A DNA stretch of 28,169 bases, taken from contig DATBFX010000545.1 of the NCBI GenBank assembly GCA_036558305.1, positions 1 through 28,169 on the forward strand. Reading direction: 5' to 3'. The position numbers were made by a program, and so were the translations under genes. This DNA is from DATBFX01 sp036558305. GTDB lineage: Bacteria; Chloroflexota; Chloroflexia; Thermomicrobiales; UBA6265. The first letter of the stretch is position 1; the number at the start of each line of letters is the position of its first letter. The notes under the pieces were generated by a model. The model was not told the DNA's origin and made no database searches. It saw only the letters and a program-made list of their open reading frames with translations. Of this stretch, positions 1-6,271 are shown one piece after another.

Positions 1-318
1 GGTGGGAATCCCCGCATCCAACGCAACCTTGATCCGGTCGACGATGCCGGCGGTGTGACTCCAGGTGACGCCGACGGCGGCGGGCAAACCGGCGTCGTGC
101 ATGGCGCGGGCGAAGACGGCGACCAACCGGCGGAACCCGTCCAACTCGATGGCGTAGAACTCGCCGTCGCTGTCGGTGGTGTAGACGCCGTCGACGCAAT
201 GGGCGGCGTAGCGCTCGACGTTGCGCGCAAGGATGCCTTCCGCGAGACGACCGGACGCGTCCCACGGGGTCGGGACGGCCGCCCAGACGCCGCAAAGCCC
301 TATCGCCCCTGCGCTCAC
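1..318 (-). CDS. DapA/NAL-family lyase or aldolase, N-terminal part (runs off window)
   Basis: A minus-strand frame is open from a GTG at 318 to the window edge (106 codons seen). It is preceded by an AAGGAGGG ribosome binding site 7 nt upstream. The visible protein begins MSAGAIGLCGVWAAVPTPWD and carries a GVYTTDSDGEFYAIE segment near residues 44-58. These match the first strand (G-V-x-A-x-x-TP) and the TTGE-like phosphate/carboxylate-binding loop of the dihydrodipicolinate synthase / N-acetylneuraminate lyase family, class I Schiff-base aldolases acting on 2-oxo acids. The catalytic Lys and Tyr lie outside the window, so the substrate is unknown. It starts 29 bp after the IclR gene on the same strand, suggesting co-transcription with the regulator and a catabolic role linked to the transporter upstream. 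The family call is fairly secure; calling it true DapA would not be. Confidence 0.82.
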   Translation of the reverse strand, partial: MSAGAIGLCGVWAAVPTPWDASGRLAEGILARNVERYAAHCVDGVYTTDSDGEFYAIELDGFRRLVAVFARAMHDAGLPAAVGVTWSHTAGIVDRIKVALDAGIPT

Positions 319-347
319 GTTGCCGCCCTCCTTGCCGGGTTCCCCGT

Positions 348-1145
348 TCACGACGACGCGGCGTGGGTCAGTTCCCAAACCCGTCCGCTACCGAGACTTT
401 CCGAGATGCGACGCCCGGCTTCGACGACCGCCTGGATCATCCGCATCGCCCGGTCGGCCGATGGCGCCCCGGCCGAGGGAACGCTGACGCTGACCGCTCC
501 CACCGGGTAACGCGCGACGTCGCTGATAGGGGCGGCGTAGCAGTAGCCGCCGAGTTCGTTTTCCTCGGCGTCGATCGCGTAGCCGCGCAGGCGCACCTCG
601 TCCAGGCGCTGGCGCAAGACGGCGGGGTCAGTAATGGTGTGGGGAGTGCGCGCCGGCAGACCCCGCGCCGCCACGATCTGGTCGGCGGTCGATTCCGGCA
701 GGTTGGCGAGCAGCACTTTCCCTGCGGCGGTGCAGTGGAGGGGCACGCGCAACCGGGTCAACGGCCGCGCCGGGTACGACGCCAGCCGCAACGCGTCGCC
801 GGCGTCGAAGATGAACAAGTTGGCGATACCCATCACCGACTCGTCGCGGCCGAGTTGTTCGAGGTAGGGAGTGGCGGCGGTCACCAACCGGTGACTTTGC
901 AGGTAGAGCGCGCCGAGGTCGAGGTTGCGCACACCCAGCCGGAAGCGACCGGTGTCGGGGTCCTGGGCGACGAACTGGCGCACTTCCAACGCCGCGAGCA
1001 ATCGCGAGGCGACACTCCGGCTCACCCCGAGCGCGATCGCCGCCTGGGCGACCGTCACTTCGGGCCGGAAGGGGCTGAAGAGACTGAGGATCTGGAGCGC
1101 CCGATCCACGGTTTGCAACGGACTCAGGGCATCTTGGACGGCCAC
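348..1145 (-). CDS. IclR-family transcriptional regulator
   Basis: This is a 265-residue protein, the usual IclR length. An N-terminal winged HTH (about residues 10-70) includes TVDRALQIL, then TVAQAAIALGVSRSVASRLL as the recognition region, then GRFRLGVRNLDLG, the hallmark link to the effector domain. The C-terminal GAF-like effector domain (about 85-255) has LHCTAAGKVLLA and ENELGGYCYAAPI, both typical. The listed start is GTG with only a weak ribosome binding site, so the start could be off by a few codons. It lies between an OppDF-type ATPase pair and a DapA-family gene, all minus strand. It therefore probably controls uptake and catabolism of the transported compound, and it may autoregulate through the dyad at 1187-1205. 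The effector is unknown. Confidence 0.93.
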   Translation of the reverse strand: MAVQDALSPLQTVDRALQILSLFSPFRPEVTVAQAAIALGVSRSVASRLLAALEVRQFVAQDPDTGRFRLGVRNLDLGALYLQSHRLVTAATPYLEQLGRDESVMGIANLFIFDAGDALRLASYPARPLTRLRVPLHCTAAGKVLLANLPESTADQIVAARGLPARTPHTITDPAVLRQRLDEVRLRGYAIDAEENELGGYCYAAPISDVARYPVGAVSVSVPSAGAPSADRAMRMIQAVVEAGRRISESLGSGRVWELTHAASS

Positions 1146-1186
1146 TCGGTCACCAGGGCAGCAATGGCGCCCAGTAAGGACGCTTC

Positions 1187-1205
1187 TGTTCCGATATGCG
1201 GGACA
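1187..1205. promoter_or_regulatory. Putative IclR operator (imperfect dyad)
   Basis: TGTTCCG-ATATG-CGGGACA is a 7-5-7 inverted repeat with one mismatch between half-sites (TGTTCCG against TGTCCCG). It sits about 40 bp upstream of the iclR-like start. IclR-family operators are often short dyads of this size next to their own gene, so autoregulation is a reasonable inference. No other copy was noticed by eye in the window. Confidence 0.4.
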
Positions 1206-1297
1206 ACGTTCCTGATACTGGAGACGGGACGCAGTCTATCGAGTCGCGGCGGGGCTGTCAAGAGCCCGAAACGGGAACCGGTCGGCGACCCGCGGGA

Positions 1298-2308
1298 CTA
1301 CTGACTCACGGCGAGGGATTCGGCGTAATGGCACGCCGCGTCGTGGGAGGGGGCGACTTCGCGCCGGGGTGGGGTTTGCTCGGCGCAGAGGGGGGTGGCG
1401 AAGGGGCAGCGAGTGCGGAAGCGGCAACCGGAGGGCGGGTTGATCGGGCTGGGGGGATCGCCGGGGAGGAGGAGGCGCTGGCGGCGGAGGCGGGGGTTGG
1501 CGACGGGGGCGGCGGCGAGGAGGGCCCTGGCGTAGGGATGGAGGGGATTGGCGTAGAGCTCGGCGGTGGGGGCGCGCTCGACGATGACGCCGAGGTACAT
1601 CACGGCGACCTCGTCGGAGATGTGGCGGACGACGCCGAGGTCGTGGCTGATGAAGAGGTAGGAGAGTCCGCGTTCCTCGCGGAGTTTGCCGAGGAGTTGG
1701 AGGATCTGGGCCTGGACGGAGACGTCGAGGGCGCTGACCGGTTCGTCGGCGACGATCAGCGACGGGTTGACGGCGAGGGCGCGGGCGATGCCGATGCGCT
1801 GGCGCTGACCGCCGGAGAGTTCGTTGGGGAAGCGCGTGCGGTGCTGCGGACCGAGACCGACCGTCTTGAGCAGTTCGGCGACGGCGTCGCCCCGTTCGGC
1901 ACGGGGCACGACCTTGTGGAAGGACAGCGCCTCTTCCAGCGTCTGGCCGGCGGTCATGCGCGGGTTGAGCGACGAGTTCGGGTCCTGGAAAACGATCTGG
2001 AGTTGGCGGCGACGGCGGCGCAGCCCCTCCTCGTCGTCGGGGTCGATCGGCTCTCCCTCGAAGCGGACCTCCCCGGCGGTGGGTCGCTGAAGGAACAGCA
2101 CGCAGCGTCCGGTCGTCGTTTTGCCGCAGCCGCTTTCGCCGACGAGGGCGAGGGTCTTGCCGCGGGCGATCGCGAAGTCGATACCGTCGACGGCCCGGAC
2201 GAACACGGGCGGCCGCTTGCTCAGCTTGTCGACGAGACCCCGCTTGAGGGGGTAGTGCTTGACGAGGCCGCGCACGTCGAGGAGGGGTGTCGCGCCGTTC
2301 TCGCTCAC
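1298..2308 (-). CDS. Peptide/nickel-type ABC transporter ATPase, OppF/DppF-like
   Basis: This 336-residue ATPase energises an oligopeptide/dipeptide-type importer at the inner face of the membrane. The chosen start is the GTG at 2308 (VSENGATPLL) because AAGGAG lies 7 nt upstream and the start overlaps the stop of the upstream ATPase gene in a GTGA, implying translational coupling. Walker A GESGCGKTT is at residues 57-65, the Q-loop FQDP near 107-110, the signature LSGGQRQR at 164-171, Walker B LIVADEP at 184-190 and a switch histidine in LFISHDLG. The C-terminal region has the Opp-specific SGCRFRTRCPFATPLC cysteine motif. It pairs with the OppD-like ATPase to make the usual heterodimer. The transported substrate cannot be read from sequence. 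Confidence 0.95.
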   Translation of the reverse strand: MSENGATPLLDVRGLVKHYPLKRGLVDKLSKRPPVFVRAVDGIDFAIARGKTLALVGESGCGKTTTGRCVLFLQRPTAGEVRFEGEPIDPDDEEGLRRRRRQLQIVFQDPNSSLNPRMTAGQTLEEALSFHKVVPRAERGDAVAELLKTVGLGPQHRTRFPNELSGGQRQRIGIARALAVNPSLIVADEPVSALDVSVQAQILQLLGKLREERGLSYLFISHDLGVVRHISDEVAVMYLGVIVERAPTAELYANPLHPYARALLAAAPVANPRLRRQRLLLPGDPPSPINPPSGCRFRTRCPFATPLCAEQTPPRREVAPSHDAACHYAESLAVSQ

Positions 2309-3342
2309 CGGCGTGCTCCTTCGAGCGCCTCGACGAGGGCAGGGCGGACGAACCGTCCCTGACCGGCGAAGTGGCAGGCGGAGTGGTGGTCGGACGCGAC
2401 GGGGACGGGGGCGGGTTCTTGGAGCACGCAGATCTCCTGGCGGTAGGGGCAGCGCGGATGGAAGCGGCAACCGGCGGGTGGTTGGACCAGGTCGGGTGGC
2501 GAGCCCTCGATCGGTTTCGGCGGCACGCCGGCAAGTTCGGCGCGCGGAATCGCGTTCATCAGACCGATGGTGTAGGGGTGTTGTGGGTCTTCGAACAGGG
2601 TTTCGACGGGTGCCTGCTCGACGATGCGGCCGGCGTACATGACGGCGACGGCGTCGCACATCTCGGCGACGACGCCGAGGTCGTGGGTGATCAGGAGGAT
2701 ACTCATGCCGAACTGGTGCTGAAGATCCCGTAACAGGTTGAGGATTTGGGCCTGGATGGTGACGTCGAGGGCGGTCGTCGGTTCGTCGGCGATCAGGAGG
2801 GCCGGGCGGGAGGAGAGGGCGATGGCGATCATGACCCGCTGGCGCATCCCACCCGAGAGGTGGTGCGGGTAGGCGTCGTAGCGTTCCTCGGCGTTGGGGA
2901 TACCGACGGTCTTGAAGAGTTCGACCGTTTGGGCGCGGGCCTGGGCGCGGGTGGCGCCCTGGTGGCGGCGGATCGCCTCGGCGACCTGCTCGCCGGCGGT
3001 GTAGACGGGATTGAGGAAGGTCATCGGGTCCTGGAAGATCATGCTGATCTTGCCGCCCCGTAACTCCTGCATCTCCGCTTCCGCGAGGGTGAGCAGGTCC
3101 TTCCCCTCGAAGAGTATGCGGCCGTCAGCGTAGCGACCCGGCGGGGTCGGCACGAGGCGCATGATCGAGCGCGCCGTCACGCTCTTGCCCGATCCCGACT
3201 CGCCGACGAGGCCGACGGTTTCGCCGGGCCGGATGGTCAGGTCGACGCCGTCGACCGCGAGGACGTCGCCCATGCGGGTGCGGAAGTAGGTCTTGAGTCC
3301 TTCGATACGGAGCAAGGGGTGATCAGTCAAGCGGGTCTGCAA
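2305..3342 (-). CDS. Peptide/nickel-type ABC transporter ATPase, OppD/DppD-like
   Basis: This 345-residue ATPase is the partner of the OppF-like gene, which it overlaps by 4 bp. Walker A GESGSGKS is at residues 47-54, FQDP and LNP follow the Q-loop, the signature is LSGGMRQR, Walker B is LLIADEPTTALD and the switch histidine is in LLITHDLG. It ends with the Opp-type AGCRFHPRCPYRQEIC motif. An in-frame TGA just upstream makes the TTG at 3342 the earliest possible start; TTG at 3330 is another option and neither has a good ribosome binding site. The permeases it should serve lie about 950 bp upstream (4297-6147), beyond an oppositely oriented toxin-antitoxin-like pair. It may therefore need its own promoter, for which the motif at 3372-3390 is a candidate. 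Confidence 0.94.
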   Translation of the reverse strand: MQTRLTDHPLLRIEGLKTYFRTRMGDVLAVDGVDLTIRPGETVGLVGESGSGKSVTARSIMRLVPTPPGRYADGRILFEGKDLLTLAEAEMQELRGGKISMIFQDPMTFLNPVYTAGEQVAEAIRRHQGATRAQARAQTVELFKTVGIPNAEERYDAYPHHLSGGMRQRVMIAIALSSRPALLIADEPTTALDVTIQAQILNLLRDLQHQFGMSILLITHDLGVVAEMCDAVAVMYAGRIVEQAPVETLFEDPQHPYTIGLMNAIPRAELAGVPPKPIEGSPPDLVQPPAGCRFHPRCPYRQEICVLQEPAPVPVASDHHSACHFAGQGRFVRPALVEALEGARR

Positions 3343-3371
3343 CCTTCAGTCCGGCAAGAACGACGGATCGG

Positions 3372-3390
3372 GCGGATGATACCCAATTCC
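3372..3390 (-). promoter_or_regulatory. Shared 19-bp motif upstream of the OppD-like gene
   Basis: On the plus strand this reads GCGGATGATACCCAATTCC. The same 19 bp with one change occurs at 8055-8073, ahead of the substrate-binding protein gene of the same transporter. Read on the minus strand it contains TGGGTATCAT, which could act as an extended -10 element (TATCAT), but no convincing -35 sits at the right distance. It lies 30 bp upstream of the TTG start. Whether it is a promoter core or an operator cannot be settled by eye. Confidence 0.45.
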
Positions 3391-3446
3391 ACCGCTGCGC
3401 TGGTAAAGCCCCGTGGCATCGACGTCCGCTCTGGGGCCGTGCGAAG

Positions 3447-3800
3447 ATGAGCCACAACACGTTGCCGCGAGGAGGTTCGCCATGGCAGAGACGAAGGTCC
3501 GCAGCAATCTCGACGATCGGCGAGATTTCGGAGACCGAAGCGGACGCACTGATTGCGAAATACATCCTGCGGGACCCCGCTCGTCCCGGTCGAGATCGCG
3601 CCCGAACAGGGACCGATGAGGGAACGGTTGCCGTCTGGATCGTCATTTCCTACCTCAAGGGTGCCGATATCGCAGAGGTTGCACGGGCGTACGACGTGCC
3701 CAAGGAAGCGATCGTCGCGGCGATCGCCTACTACCGTCGTCACCGCGACCTGATCGATGCCCGGCTCTTGCTCCAGCATGAAGCGTTCAACCGCGAGTAG
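3447..3800 (+). CDS. DUF433-family antitoxin-like protein (start uncertain, possible frameshift)
   Basis: The clear domain runs from ISETEADALIAKYI to the end: a DPxRPG segment, VWIVISYLKGADIAEVARAYDVP (the DUF433 helix-turn-helix-like core) and a C-terminal AAIAYYRRHRDLIDA helix. DUF433 proteins are typical antitoxin partners of DUF5615 PIN-like proteins, exactly the next gene 6 bp downstream. The start is odd. The ORF as read begins at ATG 3447 with a poor ribosome binding site. A strong GAGGAGG stands ahead of ATG 3482, which is in another frame and gives MAETKVRSNL. Removing one base near 3512 would join that start to the DUF433 frame, so the gene may carry a frameshift (or a sequence error), or may use the weaker start. 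Confidence 0.72.
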   Translation: MSHNTLPRGGSPWQRRRSAAISTIGEISETEADALIAKYILRDPARPGRDRARTGTDEGTVAVWIVISYLKGADIAEVARAYDVPKEAIVAAIAYYRRHRDLIDARLLLQHEAFNRE

Positions 3801-3806
3801 CGGAGG

Positions 3807-4355
3807 ATGGGGGAGCTTTATCTCGACGAGGACGTTTCTGGTATATCCGGTCGCCGGCTCAACCTCCTTGGCGACGACGCGCTTGACGCTCGCGGCGTGC
3901 TGCAGCACGCCGCGAAAGACCACCAGCACCTGGCGATGGCGACCCGACTTGGCCGGATCCTCGTGACGCACAATGCGGATGACTACGTGCTACTGCATCT
4001 GGCGTGGCGAGAATGGTTCGACGAATTCGGTCAATCTCCGCCGCCCGAGCATGCCGGAATTCTGCCCCTTCCGCAGCCACCTGAACTTGGGGCAACCGAG
4101 ATTGCCGACCTGGTCCACGAGTTCGTAGCGGAGCGGACGACGGCTGGACTCCGGAATCGTCTGTTCCAATGGACCAGATCGGGCGGGTGGGTGGAGATCG
4201 TGCCAACTCCGCCACGCCTCGTCCCGCCCGATGCGCGACGCCGGCGGTCCGACCCGGTACGACGCTTTCAACGTGCGAATGCCGAGCCACGACGGTTCAC
4301 CGCTGCGCCTGCCGCGGGTCGAGCACGTCGCACAATCCGTCGCCCAGCAAGTTGA
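3807..4355 (+). CDS. DUF5615 PIN-like toxin-family protein
   Basis: The N-terminus LYLDEDVSG is the acidic-strand motif of DUF5615/Mut7-C-type PIN-like folds. LATRLGRILVTHNADDY (residues about 48-64) supplies the second conserved acidic strand, and HAGILPLPQP the third. Family members are predicted metal-dependent nucleases paired with DUF433 antitoxins. The start ATG lies directly behind GGAGG, 6 bp after the DUF433 stop, so translation is probably coupled. The last 40 or so residues are Arg/Pro-rich, and the frame runs 59 bp antisense into the end of the OppC-like permease gene. This suggests the native stop was lost or replaced where the module joined the transporter operon. Nuclease activity is family inference only. 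Confidence 0.8.
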   Translation: MGELYLDEDVSGISGRRLNLLGDDALDARGVLQHAAKDHQHLAMATRLGRILVTHNADDYVLLHLAWREWFDEFGQSPPPEHAGILPLPQPPELGATEIADLVHEFVAERTTAGLRNRLFQWTRSGGWVEIVPTPPRLVPPDARRRRSDPVRRFQRANAEPRRFTAAPAAGRARRTIRRPAS

Positions 4356-5196
4356 AGCCGAGGACGCCGAGGACGATGGCGAACCCGGCGGCGAGGGCGA
4401 GGTGGGGCGCGGTCAGCAGGACGAGTTGCCCCTCGGAGAGCATGCTGCCCCAGTCGGGGGTGGGCGGTTGGATACCGAGACCGAGGAAGGAGAGGGCGGC
4501 GATGTCGAGGAGTGCGTAGGCGAGATCGAGGGAGGAGACCACGATGACGGGGGAGATGCAGTTGGGGAGGATGTGGCGAAAGATGATCCGGCGCTGACCG
4601 TAGCCCATCGCCCGCGCCGCCTCGGTGTAGGTCATCTCCTTTTGGACCAGGGTCACGCTGCGGACGACGCGCGAGGTGAAGGGGATGTAGAGGATACCCA
4701 GCGAGAGGACGACGTTGCGCAGGGACGGGCCGAAGGCGGCGACGACGGCGAACGAGAGCAGGAGCGGCGGGAAGGCGAGGAGCATGTCCCAGACGCGGGT
4801 GACGAGACCGTCGACCCACCCACCGCGGTAGGCGGCCCAGATCCCGAGCGGAACGCCGATGCATTCGGAGATGAGGACGACGACGAGGGCGCCGCCGATG
4901 GCGGTGCGGGTGCCGTAGATGAGGCGGCTGAGGACGTCGCGGCCGTTCTTGTCGGCGCCGAGCAGGTAGGTCGAGCTGGGTGGGTGGAGGCTGTCGGAGA
5001 GTTGGCCGTCGGTCGGGTCCTTGGGGGCAAGGAGGGGGGCGAAAACGGCGACGAAGAGGAGGAAGGCGACGATCGAGATGCCGATGACGGCTTTGGTGTT
5101 GTGGCGGAGTCGCCAGAAGAACATCGACCACGTCGAGGGCGCTTCCGGCGCCGCCGCGATCCCGCCGCTTTGGAGGGTGCCGACTCCGACCGCCAC
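4297..5196 (-). CDS. Peptide-type ABC transporter permease, OppC/DppC-like
   Basis: This is a 299-residue integral membrane protein. A cytoplasmic N-terminal segment leads to the first TM helix (AVIGISIVAFLLFVAVFAPLL), followed by the LLGADKNGRDVLSRLIYGTR motif of OppC proteins. The EAA loop, YTEAARAMGYGQRRIIFRHILPN, contacts the ATPases. FLGLGIQPPTPDWGSML and LGDGLCDVLDPR close the protein as in the family. Its start lies 3 bp after the OppB-like stop, so the two are one transcript. The 3' end is overlapped antisense by the DUF5615 gene. It forms the heterodimeric channel with the 5200-6147 product. Confidence 0.95.
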   Translation of the reverse strand: MAVGVGTLQSGGIAAAPEAPSTWSMFFWRLRHNTKAVIGISIVAFLLFVAVFAPLLAPKDPTDGQLSDSLHPPSSTYLLGADKNGRDVLSRLIYGTRTAIGGALVVVLISECIGVPLGIWAAYRGGWVDGLVTRVWDMLLAFPPLLLSFAVVAAFGPSLRNVVLSLGILYIPFTSRVVRSVTLVQKEMTYTEAARAMGYGQRRIIFRHILPNCISPVIVVSSLDLAYALLDIAALSFLGLGIQPPTPDWGSMLSEGQLVLLTAPHLALAAGFAIVLGVLGFNLLGDGLCDVLDPRQAQR

Positions 5197-5199
5197 CGT

Positions 5200-6147
5200 C
5201 TATCTCCTCCTGTCGTACCGGACGCGGGGGTCGACGATGCCGTAGCAGACATCGACCAACAGGTTGATCAAGATGAACATCGCGGCGATGAAGATGGTGG
5301 TGCCCTGGACGACGGGATAGTCGCGCACCTGAACGGCGTTGACGAGCAAGGAGCCGAGACCGCCCAGACCGAAGGTGTACTCGACGAGGACGGTGCCGAC
5401 GAGCAGGAACCCGAACTGGAGTCCGGCGACGGTGATGATCGGGATCATCGCATTGCGGAAGGCGTGCTTGAGGACGACGGACCGCATCGAGAGACCCTTG
5501 GCGCGGGCGGTTTCGATGTAGTCCTGGGTGAGCGATTCGACCATCGCCTGGCGGGTGATGCGGGTGGTGATGGCGGCGAGGGAGAAACCGAGGGCAAGGG
5601 CGGGCAGGAAGAGGTGTTTCAGTTGGTCGAGACCGCCGCTGCCCGCACCGAGGGCCGGCATCCAGTTGAGTCGGTAGGCGAAGAGCAGGATGAGCAGGAT
5701 CGAGGTGAAGAAGACGGGGGAGGAGGCGCCGATCAGCGAAAAGGCGGTGGCCGAAACGTCGACCCAGGTGTGGCGCTTGACCGCGGCGAGGAGACCGAGC
5801 GGGATCGCGATCGCGAGCGAGATGATGAAGCTGAAGATGCCGAGTTTCAGCGTCAGCGGTAGGCGCTGGATGATGAGCGTGCGCACCTCGGTCCGCTGCC
5901 GGTAAGAGCGGCCGAGGTTGCCGTGGGCAAGGTCGCGCAACCAGAGCGCGTACTGGACGGTCACGGGGCGGTCCAGCCGGTACTGCTTGCGGATGTTGGC
6001 CAGGTTCGCCTCGGTGATCCGCTGACCGCCGACCATGATCTTCGCCGGGTCGCCGGGAACGAACCGGACCATGAAGAAGACGACCGACGTGATGAAGAAC
6101 ATCAGCGGCACGAGGGTGACGAGGCGGGTGATGATGAGCCGGGTCAT
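5200..6147 (-). CDS. Peptide-type ABC transporter permease, OppB/DppB-like
   Basis: This is a 315-residue permease with five to six hydrophobic segments. The N-terminus LIITRLVTLVPLMFFITSVVFF is followed by FVPGDPAKIMVGG, the OppB signature. The EAA loop is YIETARAKGLSMRSVVLKHA, and the C-terminus VDVCYGIVDPRVRY is typical. It is translated from ATG 6147, but no Shine-Dalgarno sequence precedes it. The 124 bp between this gene and the substrate-binding protein gene is almost entirely occupied by the inverted repeat at 6151-6266. Its translation may therefore be weak or depend on RNA structure, which would suit the usual excess of binding protein over permease. Confidence 0.95.
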   Translation of the reverse strand: MTRLIITRLVTLVPLMFFITSVVFFMVRFVPGDPAKIMVGGQRITEANLANIRKQYRLDRPVTVQYALWLRDLAHGNLGRSYRQRTEVRTLIIQRLPLTLKLGIFSFIISLAIAIPLGLLAAVKRHTWVDVSATAFSLIGASSPVFFTSILLILLFAYRLNWMPALGAGSGGLDQLKHLFLPALALGFSLAAITTRITRQAMVESLTQDYIETARAKGLSMRSVVLKHAFRNAMIPIITVAGLQFGFLLVGTVLVEYTFGLGGLGSLLVNAVQVRDYPVVQGTTIFIAAMFILINLLVDVCYGIVDPRVRYDRRR

Positions 6148-6150
6148 GCC

Positions 6151-6266
6151 AGTTGCAAGTTACAGGTGGCAAGTGGCAAGTGGCAAGTGACGAGCTTCGA
6201 GCTTCGAGCTTGGGAGGCGCGCTCCTCGGCCCCCGCCCTTGTCACTTGCCACTTGCCACTTGTCAC
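6151..6266. repeat. Inverted repeat with 7-bp tandem units (element A)
   Basis: The left arm 6166-6191 is built of tandem GGCAAGT units. The right arm 6241-6266 is its reverse complement (ACTTGCC units), matching at 25 of 26 positions. The 49-nt spacer starts with a second tandem 7-mer, CGAGCTT x3, and then a small GGAG/CTCC hairpin. A degenerate extra unit extends the left side to 6151. It fills the gap between the substrate-binding protein stop (6272) and the permease start (6147) and should form a very stable stem in that mRNA. Confidence 0.9.
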
Positions 6267-6271
6267 TCGTA

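Noticed and set aside
1196..2362. Long plus-strand ORF of 388 codons opposite the OppF-like gene
   Set aside because: Gly/Glu/Asp/Ala-rich shadow of the ATPase gene caused by high GC and wobble bias; no domain and no ribosome binding site.
4231..5862. 543-codon plus-strand ORF opposite the permease genes
   Set aside because: Strongly acidic low-complexity antisense of two clear permease genes; composition typical of a shadow frame.
6151..6266. CRISPR-like array
   Set aside because: Units are 7 bp without unique spacers, arms are inverted, and no cas gene is present.
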